NCBI RefSeq assembly: GCF_902506205.1
Contig: NZ_LR732816.1
Span: 3,236,993 to 3,300,992 of the forward strand
Length of the DNA stretch: 64,000 nucleotides
Direction: 5' to 3'
DNA from: Brevundimonas sp. G8
GTDB lineage: Bacteria; Pseudomonadota; Alphaproteobacteria; Caulobacterales; Caulobacteraceae
Shown: in pieces, positions 13,214 to 20,657 of the stretch
How the letters are laid out: every line of letters begins with the position of its first letter
Numbering within the stretch: the first letter of the stretch is position 1
The notes under the pieces: model-generated
The model's database searches: none
What the model saw: the letters and a program-made list of their open reading frames with translations, nothing else
Told to the model about the DNA's origin: nothing
Made by a program: the position numbers and the translations under genes

Positions 13214-14175
13214 TCACGCTGGAACACGCCTATCTGGCGACAGGCCTGATGTTCGCGGCCTTTTCGATCCTCAGCCTGCGCGACCCGTTGAACCCGACCC
13301 GGTTCCGCAGCGCCCTTTTCTGGGGCCTGATCGCCGTCTCCCTGCTGTTCGGCTCGTCGCTGGGCGGCTTCGGCAATGGCCTGCTGGTCATCGCCCTCGT
13401 CGTGATCGGCGCGATGGGCAAGCTGGGCGTCGGCAAGCCCGTCACCACGACAGGCGAGCAACGTCAGGCTGGTGCGGCTCGCTGGAGAAACGCCCTGTTC
13501 GTCCCGGCCCTGATGGTGCCTTTGGTCGCCGTGGGCGGCACGCTTCTGGCCAAATACACCCCGACCGGCGCCTGGTTGATCTCGCCGGTGCAGACGACAC
13601 TGATCTCGCTGGGCCTGGGCTGTGTCGTGGCGCTGGTCGTCGCCATGGTCTGGTTCCGACCGCCGGTCATGGCTCCGGTGCAGGAGGGACGTCGCCTGAT
13701 GGACTCGATCGGCTGGGCGGCGTTGCTGCCGCAGATGCTGGCCTCGCTCGGCGCGGTCTTCCTCGCCGCCGACGTAGGTCAGGTGGTGGGCGATCTGGTG
13801 GCTCAGGTCATTCCCATGACCTCGGCCTTCCTCGCCGTCTTCGCCTATTGCGCGGGCATGGCCCTGTTCACCATCATCATGGGCAACGCCTTCGCCGCCT
13901 TCCCGGTGATGACCGCCGCCATAGGCCTGCCCATCGTGGTGCATCAGTTCGGCGGCGATCCCTCCATCGTCTGCGCCATCGGCATGCTGGCTGGCTTCTG
14001 CGGAACCCTGATGACGCCCATGGCCGCCAACTTCAACGTCGTGCCCGCCAACCTGCTGGAGCTGCCCGACCGCAACTCGCCCCTGAACGGGGTCATCCGC
14101 GCCCAGCTGCCCACGGCGGCGATCATGCTCGTGGCCAATATGCTGCTGATGTATTTCCTCGCCTTCCGGTTCTGA
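13210..14175 (+). CDS. DUF979 family membrane protein
   Basis: The 321-residue protein is strongly hydrophobic with about eight or nine membrane helices. Recognisable DUF979 segments are FGSSLGGFGNGLLV, a lysine-bearing VGGTLLAKYTPTGAWL, TIIMGNAFAAFPVMTAAIG and the C-terminal AGFCGTLMTPMAANFN followed by VVPANLLEL. It always seems to pair with DUF969, and here the two genes overlap by four bases. They probably form one inner-membrane carrier. The adjacent oxoprolinase suggests pyroglutamate or a related cyclic amide as cargo. No direct evidence for the substrate exists in the sequence. Confidence 0.88.
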   Translation: MITLEHAYLATGLMFAAFSILSLRDPLNPTRFRSALFWGLIAVSLLFGSSLGGFGNGLLVIALVVIGAMGKLGVGKPVTTTGEQRQAGAARWRNALFVPALMVPLVAVGGTLLAKYTPTGAWLISPVQTTLISLGLGCVVALVVAMVWFRPPVMAPVQEGRRLMDSIGWAALLPQMLASLGAVFLAADVGQVVGDLVAQVIPMTSAFLAVFAYCAGMALFTIIMGNAFAAFPVMTAAIGLPIVVHQFGGDPSIVCAIGMLAGFCGTLMTPMAANFNVVPANLLELPDRNSPLNGVIRAQLPTAAIMLVANMLLMYFLAFRF

Positions 14176-14177
14176 TC

Positions 14178-15215
14178 ATGACGCAAAGCCTCGACGCCGC
14201 CCTCGCCTCCCGTTTCGCCGCCACCGCCTTGGGCCACATCACGCGAGAATATCCCAACCACATCATGCATGTGCTGACCGGCCCGCAGGACGCCCGCAGC
14301 CCGCGCGATATGCATCCGATCTTCTTCGGCAGCTTCGACTGGCATTCGTGCGTGCACGGCTGGTGGACCCTGTTCACCCTCTATCGCCTGCATCCAGACA
14401 TGGCCGAGGCCGACCAGATCCGCGCGACGGCCGACAGGCTTTTTACGCCGGACAATGTGGCGGGCGAGGTCGCCTATCTGGACCGGCCGGAAGCCCGTGG
14501 GTTCGAACGTCCCTATGGCTGGGCCTGGCTGCTGATGCTGAGCGCCGAACTGGGTCGCCATGATACGGATGAAGGCCGCCGCTGGTTCGAGACCCTGCGT
14601 CCCCTGGCCCAGGTTTTCGCCCGACGTTTCAAGGCTTTCCTGCCTCAGGCGGATTATCCGGTGCGGGTTGGAACCCATTACAACACCGCCTTCGCCCTGC
14701 GGCTGACGCTGGACTACGCCGACGTCCACGACGCCGATCTGGCCGCCGCCTGCCGCGACGCCGCCCTGCGCTGGCACGCGAACGACCGCGATTGCCAGGC
14801 CTGGGAGCCGTCGCAGGACGAGTTCCTGTCGCCGGCCCTGATGGAAGCGGAACTGATGCGGCGCGTCCTACCCGCCGCCGATTATCGCGTCTGGTTCGAC
14901 GCCTTCCTGCCGCGCCTCGCCGACGGCGAACCGGCGACCCTGCTCTCGCCCGCGCGCGTCAGCGACCGCACCGACGGCAAGATCGCCCACCTCGACGGTT
15001 TGAACCTGAGCCGCGGCTGGTGCTGGCGGGCCATCGCGGCAGCCCTTCCATCTTCGGCTCCGCTGCACGCCATCGCCGAAACCGCAGCCGAACGCCACCT
15101 CGACGCCGCCCTCCCTCACGTCACGGGCGACTATATGGGCGAGCACTGGCTGGCCAGCTTCGCCCTGTTGGCGCTCATGGATCCGATGCACACGCGACTG
15201 AGGTCGTCACTCTGA
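14178..15215 (+). CDS. DUF2891 family protein
   Basis: The 345-residue protein begins two bases after the DUF979 stop. It carries HPIFFGSFDWHSCVHGWWTL near residue 50, AYLDRPEARGFERPYGWAWL, YPVRVGTHYNTAFAL, and EPSQDEFLSPALMEA, all marks of DUF2891, a helical-barrel (alpha/alpha toroid) family without a settled function. The repeated aromatic and histidine residues look like a carbohydrate- or peptide-binding cleft, but that is inference. It has no signal peptide. It is the last gene of the oxoprolinase operon, which may make it an accessory enzyme of that pathway. Confidence 0.85.
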   Translation: MTQSLDAALASRFAATALGHITREYPNHIMHVLTGPQDARSPRDMHPIFFGSFDWHSCVHGWWTLFTLYRLHPDMAEADQIRATADRLFTPDNVAGEVAYLDRPEARGFERPYGWAWLLMLSAELGRHDTDEGRRWFETLRPLAQVFARRFKAFLPQADYPVRVGTHYNTAFALRLTLDYADVHDADLAAACRDAALRWHANDRDCQAWEPSQDEFLSPALMEAELMRRVLPAADYRVWFDAFLPRLADGEPATLLSPARVSDRTDGKIAHLDGLNLSRGWCWRAIAAALPSSAPLHAIAETAAERHLDAALPHVTGDYMGEHWLASFALLALMDPMHTRLRSSL

Positions 15216-15395
15216 TCCAGCCGGGTGTCCAGGCGGACCTGGGTTCGCGATCGCCGAATGCAGCTTGCGCATCACCTCTCCGCGGCTGCGCATGATGGTC
15301 GGAAACGCGCGCGAAGAAATCGCCCGCATCCGCATCACGAGAGAGATTTCCCACCGCTGCAGGGTGCTCCACGCATTCCAGCCTAATGGATCACG

Positions 15396-15707
15396 TCATG
15401 CGTGCATGGCGGCCACCAAGTTTTGATCGTTTGACGATGAGTTGATATCCATCGTTGGACCTGCCCGCTGGACAGGCTCGACACTCACCCGCCGTAATGT
15501 GACCGGGGCTGGAGCTCTATCGCTCACGAGTGCAATCCCAACGGACGCGGCCTTGCCTCGAACGCCGGCTTCGGTGCGGCCCAGCTCAGCAGCGATGGCG
15601 CGAGCGCGCAGCTGCATCTTCGCGAGGCAAACAAGCCGGTTCACCTCGTCGTCGCTCCATTTTTCGGCTTGGCGCGGAGTGGGCCTGATTGAGGCTTGAT
15701 AACCCAT
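15396..15707 (-). CDS. Small putative DNA-binding protein (SANT/Myb-like)
   Basis: The 103-residue protein has KWSDDEVNRLVCLAKMQLRA, then AIAAELGRTEAGVRGKAASVG. This is a helix-turn-helix pattern in which tryptophan and acidic residues lead a first helix and ELGRTEAGVRGKA is a recognition helix, as in SANT/Myb-like or GcrA-like small proteins. The C-terminal 40 residues are low complexity. The ATG follows GGGAG at eight bases. It lies 21 bases from the cytochrome gene on the same strand but downstream of it, so it could be the last gene of the long minus-strand cluster. Confidence 0.6.
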   Translation of the reverse strand: MGYQASIRPTPRQAEKWSDDEVNRLVCLAKMQLRARAIAAELGRTEAGVRGKAASVGIALVSDRAPAPVTLRRVSVEPVQRAGPTMDINSSSNDQNLVAAMHA

Positions 15708-15728
15708 GGATGAGGCTCCCTTGATCGA

Positions 15729-16304
15729 TCAGCGAGGCGGTAGTTCTCGGCTGAGATAGGCGTGGATCGTTTGCAGATCCTCGTCGCTGGCCTCAAGGCC
15801 GAGCCCCATCATCCGGCCTATGATCTCTGACCAGCCGTCTGGCGTTCGGCCCTTGGCGGTCACCATGCCGATCGCGTGACAACTCGTGCACACGCGTTGG
15901 ACGGTATCCCGTCCGGCTCCTGCGGGGAGACCGCCGGGCCGCGCAGCGGGCGGGGCGGGTGCGGCTTTCGCTGGCGGGGCGGAGGACTGTGCGTCAACCA
16001 CAGAGCTTTCCGTCTTGGCAGGCGGCGTCACAGCGGGCGGTCTGGGTGCGAGCGCCGCTGACCCCTGAAGCGCTGCTGTCTCAATCATCGCCGGAGGTGC
16101 AACGCTGGGAGCCGTCGCCGCCATTTCTTGACTCGCGGCCGTCGCTGGCTCGGCTCTGTGGTTGTTGTAGGCATTCACTGCGGCCTGATTGCGCGCAGCG
16201 TCCGACTGGCCTGCCTCGTTGCAACCGCTCAAAGCGGCGACAACAACCAGACTCAGGAGCGGGCCGTAAGCGCCTCTCCGTCCTGTGTGCTGCATCGGTT
16301 TCAT
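15729..16304 (-). CDS. c-type cytochrome lipoprotein
   Basis: The 191-residue protein has a signal peptide with lipobox ALSGC (Cys about residue 28). A long proline/alanine-rich linker follows, then one haem-binding site CTSCH at about residue 140 and a methionine-rich stretch RMMGLGLEA that can supply the axial ligand. It is anchored in the envelope and probably accepts electrons from the PQQ dehydrogenase two genes upstream. Its ATG overlaps the MFS stop by four bases (ATGA), so it belongs to that transcript. The redox partner is inferred from context. Confidence 0.88.
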   Translation of the reverse strand: MKPMQHTGRRGAYGPLLSLVVVAALSGCNEAGQSDAARNQAAVNAYNNHRAEPATAASQEMAATAPSVAPPAMIETAALQGSAALAPRPPAVTPPAKTESSVVDAQSSAPPAKAAPAPPAARPGGLPAGAGRDTVQRVCTSCHAIGMVTAKGRTPDGWSEIIGRMMGLGLEASDEDLQTIHAYLSRELPPR

Positions 16305-17587
16305 CCCTCGATCCTTTCGACCTTGCCCACGAAGAAGGTGTAGGAGACCGCCCCCAGCAGAGCCATCACGCCAATGAAGGCCAGACCGCCCAGGAACGAC
16401 CCCGTGGCGGCGACGATGAAGCCGATCAGCATCGGCGTCACGATTCCCGCCAGGTTTGTGCAGAAGTTGAAGACGCCGGCCGTCAGCCCGACCAGCCGCT
16501 TCGGCGCGACATCGGAGATCAGGGTCCAGCCCAGGTTGGACATGCCCTGTCCGAAGAAGGCGACAGACATGACGGCGACCACCAGGGCGTCGCTCTCGAT
16601 AAAGGCGGCCAGGATGATGGTGGACGACAAGAGCAGCCCCCCCACGATCGGCAGCTTGCGCCCGAACGTCGCCGACCCGCTTTTCTTGACCAGATAGTCG
16701 GACAGTTGTCCGCCGATCAGCACGCCGATCGATGCGGCGATGAACGGCAGCACGGCGACCCAACCCACCTTCAGCCAGGGCATGCCCCGCTCGACCGCCA
16801 GATAGGTTGGGAACCAGGTCAGGAAGAAGACGAGGGTCGCATTGGTGGCGAACTGGCCGATGGACGCGCCCAGGATTTGACGCTTGCTCAGCAGCCAGCC
16901 GACGTCCTTCCAAGAAAATGGCGATCTTTCGGTCGGGGCTACGCCCCCGCCGGCGGTGATATAATCCAGCTCGGCCTGGTTGGCTTTGGTGCTGTGATGG
17001 GGATCCCGATAGACCATGTACCACAGGCCTGCGAACGCCAGACCGACGACTCCCGCGATGATGAACAGGCTTCTCCACCCCCATGTCGCCGTGATCCAGA
17101 ACAGCACCGGGCTCAGGAAGGCGATCCCCGAATACATGCCCACCGTATAGACGCTGTTTGCGCGCGCCCGTTCATGTTGAGGAAACCAGCTGACCAGGAT
17201 GCGGCTGTTGGCCGGAAAACACGGGGCCTCTGCGGCGCCGAGCAGAAACCGGAAGCCAAGCAAAGTCCCAAGACCGGTCGCGAACCCCTGCAATAGGGTG
17301 AAGAACGACCAGAACCCCACGGACAGGAAATAGGTCACCCGCACGCCGAAACGGTCAAGGAAGATGCCGCCGGGGATCTGCGCCAAGGCGTAGCTCCACG
17401 AGAAGACTGAGAACAGGATGCCCATGGTCGCCGCGCCGATACCGAGCTCCGCGGTCATTGACGGAGCCGCGACGCTGAGCAGGGAGCGGTCGAGGTAGTT
17501 GATCATCGTGCCCGTGGCGATGAGGGCGAGCACGCCGTATCGCACGTGGGTCTTTCGCGGCGGAACGACCGGAGCGGTGGTGTCCAT
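16301..17587 (-). CDS. MFS transporter, anion:cation symporter (ACS) type
   Basis: The 428-residue inner-membrane protein has 12 predicted helices. INYLDRSLLSVAAPSM is a mark of the ACS family, which carries hexuronates, sugar acids, phthalate and similar organic anions. Other conserved parts are IPGGIFLDRFGVR and RFLLGAAEAPCFPANSRI. I chose the ATG at 17587 because AAGGA lies six bases upstream, although the frame stays open to 17626. The gene sits between the PQQ dehydrogenase and the cytochrome. It may import the acid made in the periplasm. The substrate is not readable. Confidence 0.88.
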   Translation of the reverse strand: MDTTAPVVPPRKTHVRYGVLALIATGTMINYLDRSLLSVAAPSMTAELGIGAATMGILFSVFSWSYALAQIPGGIFLDRFGVRVTYFLSVGFWSFFTLLQGFATGLGTLLGFRFLLGAAEAPCFPANSRILVSWFPQHERARANSVYTVGMYSGIAFLSPVLFWITATWGWRSLFIIAGVVGLAFAGLWYMVYRDPHHSTKANQAELDYITAGGGVAPTERSPFSWKDVGWLLSKRQILGASIGQFATNATLVFFLTWFPTYLAVERGMPWLKVGWVAVLPFIAASIGVLIGGQLSDYLVKKSGSATFGRKLPIVGGLLLSSTIILAAFIESDALVVAVMSVAFFGQGMSNLGWTLISDVAPKRLVGLTAGVFNFCTNLAGIVTPMLIGFIVAATGSFLGGLAFIGVMALLGAVSYTFFVGKVERIEG

Positions 17588-17660
17588 GAGGTATCCTTTC
17601 GATAGGACCCGACCGGGCCCAAGCACGCGCGTCGCGACAGGGCGCGACGCGCGCCGGCGG

Positions 17661-19640
17661 TCAGGGCAGGACGAAGGCGTTTAGGGTGTCCGACATATGC
17701 CGCGACCCGACGGCGGTGCCGCCCGCGCCGACGACCACGACATACTGTTTGCCGTCCTTGCCCATGTAGGTGATCGGCGTGGAATGGGCGCTAGCCTCAA
17801 GCTCGACGGACCAGAGCTGGCGACCGGTTCGCGTATCGAAGGCCCGGAACTGGCGGTCGTTGGTCGCGCCGATGAAGGCGAGGCCGCTTGCCGTCTGGAT
17901 GTTGCCGCCCAGATTGCGCGATCCCGTAGCTTGGCCTTGTTCGCCAAGACCCGGCGTGGAGCCGAGGGGCGAGCGCCAGACGATCTCGCCCTTGTTGATA
18001 TCGACGGCCACCAACTCGCCCCACGGCGTTGGCGTGCAGGGCAGGACGGTGTTGGCGTCCACCCGGTAGTTGAAGCCCGATTGGACGATGGCGGGCGGCG
18101 ATGCGGGCGCAGCCGCCGCAGCCGCGCCTCCTGCAGGCGCCGCCCCGCGCGGACGGGGCATGAAGCCGGCGCCGGCCGGACCCGCCGGACGATACTGACC
18201 CATGTTCTGCACATTGACGATGAACAGGCCGGATTGCGGGCTGTACGAGGGCCCGCCCCAGTTCGGCCCGCCCAGAGTCGAAGGGAAACTCAGCGTGCCG
18301 GTGGTCACCGAGGGGCGACCGTAAAGTCCCGTGACCTTGATGTTGTTCTGATCCCAGAAGGTGGTGCAGTAGGCATGCTGCTCCGGCGTGATGTTCGGGA
18401 TTTCGTCCCGCGTCATCGATGTCCGCGCCAACGGTCCAGGGCGAACCGGGATCGGTTGGGTCGGCCAGGCCATGTCTTTGGGATCGTCGCTGCGCGGCGT
18501 CGGCTGTTCTTCGACCTCATGCAGCGGTCGGCCGGTCAGCCGGTCGAAGACGAACAGCAGGCTTTGCTTGCCCGTCAAGGCGATGCCTGGCGTGGTGCTG
18601 CCGTCCGCCGCCTTGAAGTCGACCAGGATGGGCGGCGTGGGCATGTCCCAGTCCCACAGATCCTTGTGGGTGATCTGTTTGAACCATTTGAGCTCGCCCG
18701 TCGCGGCGTCGAGCGCCAGCAGGCTGTTGGCGTAGAGTTCGGGTCCCGCAGCGCGGCCGTTCAGGTCGCCGACAGGGGCGAAGACGATGCCGTTCGCCTC
18801 ATCGACCGTCATGGTGGACCAGACATTGGCGCCGCTTCGGTCTTTCCATTCCTCGCCCGTATAGGTGTCGTTGTTGGCTTCGCCAGGCTGGGGCACCGTG
18901 TGGAAGCTCCAGACCAAGGCGCCGGTCCTGGCGTCCCAGGCGCGGATATCGCCGCGCGGTCCAGGCGGTCCGGCTTCCCCCGGACGCGATCCGGTAATCA
19001 CCAGATTCTTGTAGATTGAGGCGGGGTTGGGTAGGGTCCAGGTGTCACGGCGGCTATCGCCCACCGCCTCGGACGCCACGCCGGCGTAGGCGTCGATGGC
19101 GCCTTGCTCGCCAAAGCCGGCCGCCAGTTGACCGGTCTTCATATCGAGGGCCATCAGATAGCCCTGGTCGGTCGCGAAGAAGAGCCGCGGGCCGACGTCG
19201 CCCTCGCCCGGCCAGTAAGCCAGCCCGCGACCGTGGATGTTGCGCGGCGACTCGTATCTCCACAGCACCTTGCCGGTCTCCGGCTCCAAGGCGGTCACTG
19301 TCGCCTTGAGATCGGGCTTGGTCGGCGTCGATGGCGTCGAGACATACATGACGCCGTCAATGATCAGCGGCGTGACCTCCCATCGATAGTCGAGGCCGCG
19401 ATCGCCATTATCGTCCGTGCCGCCGCCGTAGTTGAAGGTCCAGGCGCGTTTGAGCGTTGCGACATTGTCCGGGGTGATCTGGGTCAAGGGCGAGAAGTTT
19501 GTGCTGCCCGGGTTCTGACCATAGCTGCGCCACTGATCCCGCTCGGGCGTTTGGGCGAGCGCGCTGACGCTAGACATCAGGATCGCAGCCAGACCCAGTC
19601 CGGTCACGCGGCAGGCGGATTTGAATGTGTCGGTCTTCAT
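17661..19640 (-). CDS. PQQ-dependent dehydrogenase (quinoprotein)
   Basis: The 659-residue protein has a Sec signal peptide (GLGLAAILMSSVSALAQ) and an eight-bladed propeller with repeats such as TALEPETGKVLWRYESP and DIRAWDARTGALVWSFHTVP. GLAYWPGEGD, DLWDWDMPTPPILVD and GELVAVDINKGEIVW fit the glucose/quinate-type soluble quinoprotein branch. An Ala/Pro/Gly-rich insert lies near residue 510. It probably oxidises an alcohol or sugar in the periplasm and passes electrons to the nearby cytochrome c. No haem motif is present. The ATG at 19640 follows AGAGGA by six bases, better than an upstream in-frame start. No PQQ synthesis genes are in the window. Confidence 0.9.
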   Translation of the reverse strand: MKTDTFKSACRVTGLGLAAILMSSVSALAQTPERDQWRSYGQNPGSTNFSPLTQITPDNVATLKRAWTFNYGGGTDDNGDRGLDYRWEVTPLIIDGVMYVSTPSTPTKPDLKATVTALEPETGKVLWRYESPRNIHGRGLAYWPGEGDVGPRLFFATDQGYLMALDMKTGQLAAGFGEQGAIDAYAGVASEAVGDSRRDTWTLPNPASIYKNLVITGSRPGEAGPPGPRGDIRAWDARTGALVWSFHTVPQPGEANNDTYTGEEWKDRSGANVWSTMTVDEANGIVFAPVGDLNGRAAGPELYANSLLALDAATGELKWFKQITHKDLWDWDMPTPPILVDFKAADGSTTPGIALTGKQSLLFVFDRLTGRPLHEVEEQPTPRSDDPKDMAWPTQPIPVRPGPLARTSMTRDEIPNITPEQHAYCTTFWDQNNIKVTGLYGRPSVTTGTLSFPSTLGGPNWGGPSYSPQSGLFIVNVQNMGQYRPAGPAGAGFMPRPRGAAPAGGAAAAAAPASPPAIVQSGFNYRVDANTVLPCTPTPWGELVAVDINKGEIVWRSPLGSTPGLGEQGQATGSRNLGGNIQTASGLAFIGATNDRQFRAFDTRTGRQLWSVELEASAHSTPITYMGKDGKQYVVVVGAGGTAVGSRHMSDTLNAFVLP

Positions 19641-19673
19641 GGTGTTTCCTCTGATTTTATTTTTTGTTTTCAA

Positions 19674-20597
19674 TCACGGACGCGCGTCGAGCGGGATCGG
19701 CGAATCGGCAAGACCCAGCGCCCATTTGATGCCGCCCAAATACATTTCCTGAACCACAGGGTCGTCCCAGGGCTCGTCCAGATGGCCTAGCGAAGACACA
19801 TAGACACGCCCCGCGCCGTAGGTTTTGGCCCATACGACGGGGAAGTCGCCGTCCGGCCGTCTCGCCAACTGTTCGGGTGTCAGACGCGAAGGATCGAGGC
19901 GGACGATGGTGTGGACATCGCCACGATCATAAGGCGCCTTGAGATAGGGGAACTGGTCCGTGAACTGAGTGGGGAAGTTTGCGGCCCCAGGAAAGGCCCG
20001 GTCCTCCACGATCAGGCCGGTCGGCTGGACGGGAAACTCGCCGTCCATGAAGCCGCCGATCATCTCGCCGTATTCGGGCCAGTTATAGAAGGCGACGGTG
20101 GCGGCATGGCCGCCGATGAACCCTTTGCCTTCATGCACGAAGGCCAGCAGGTCCGCCTTCTGTGCATCCGTCAACGTCCCCTCCCCGCTACCGAGGAAGA
20201 AGATGGCGTCGAAGTCATTCAGGTTGCGGGCGTTGATTGAGCGCCCCGCATAGCGCGCGCCCGAGCCGATGATCGGCTGGCGCGTGATCAGCTGGGAATC
20301 GGTTCTGAGGAAGGAGACATAGAAGCCGCTTTCACGTCCCATACGCTCGATCGTCGCCATCGCATGGTTGATCGAGTTGTGGTGAAAACCCGTCTGAACA
20401 TCGGCGACCACGAGCAGCTTTTTCTTGCCGACATAGGGGTCCGGCAAGCCCCGCATCGGCGCGCCCGAGTTCGGCGCGGCGGCCGGAGGCGTCACCGGCT
20501 GGGCGCCCTGTTGGTCCTGAGCGACAGCGAGCGTCGCCAGGGTCATGGACCCGGCGGCCGCGAGGCCGATCAGCAGAGTTTTCACGACGTCATTCAT
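19674..20597 (-). CDS. ThuA-like domain protein, exported
   Basis: The 307-residue protein has a Sec signal peptide (TLLIGLAAAGSMTLATLAVAQ) and a glutamine-amidotransferase-like fold of the ThuA type. It shows KLLVVADVQTGFHHNSINHAM, DAIFFLGSGEGTLTDAQ, GKGFIGGHAATVAFYNWPEY and GRVYVSSLGHLDEPW. ThuA members are linked to sugar (trehalose, keto-sugar) use, often beside dehydrogenases. I chose the ATG at 20597; a GTG at 20612 would add five residues. It is 33 bases upstream of the PQQ dehydrogenase, and both are exported, so they may act on the same periplasmic substrate. Confidence 0.82.
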   Translation of the reverse strand: MNDVVKTLLIGLAAAGSMTLATLAVAQDQQGAQPVTPPAAAPNSGAPMRGLPDPYVGKKKLLVVADVQTGFHHNSINHAMATIERMGRESGFYVSFLRTDSQLITRQPIIGSGARYAGRSINARNLNDFDAIFFLGSGEGTLTDAQKADLLAFVHEGKGFIGGHAATVAFYNWPEYGEMIGGFMDGEFPVQPTGLIVEDRAFPGAANFPTQFTDQFPYLKAPYDRGDVHTIVRLDPSRLTPEQLARRPDGDFPVVWAKTYGAGRVYVSSLGHLDEPWDDPVVQEMYLGGIKWALGLADSPIPLDARP

Positions 20598-20657
20598 TGT
20601 CTTCACTTTCACGAAATGCCGCCGCGAATGATGCGCTCACTCGCGGCGGACAGACGG

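Noticed and set aside
17697..19019. 440-codon plus-strand frame antisense to the PQQ dehydrogenase
   Set aside because: Long antisense frames are common in high-GC DNA. The minus strand has clear quinoprotein motifs.
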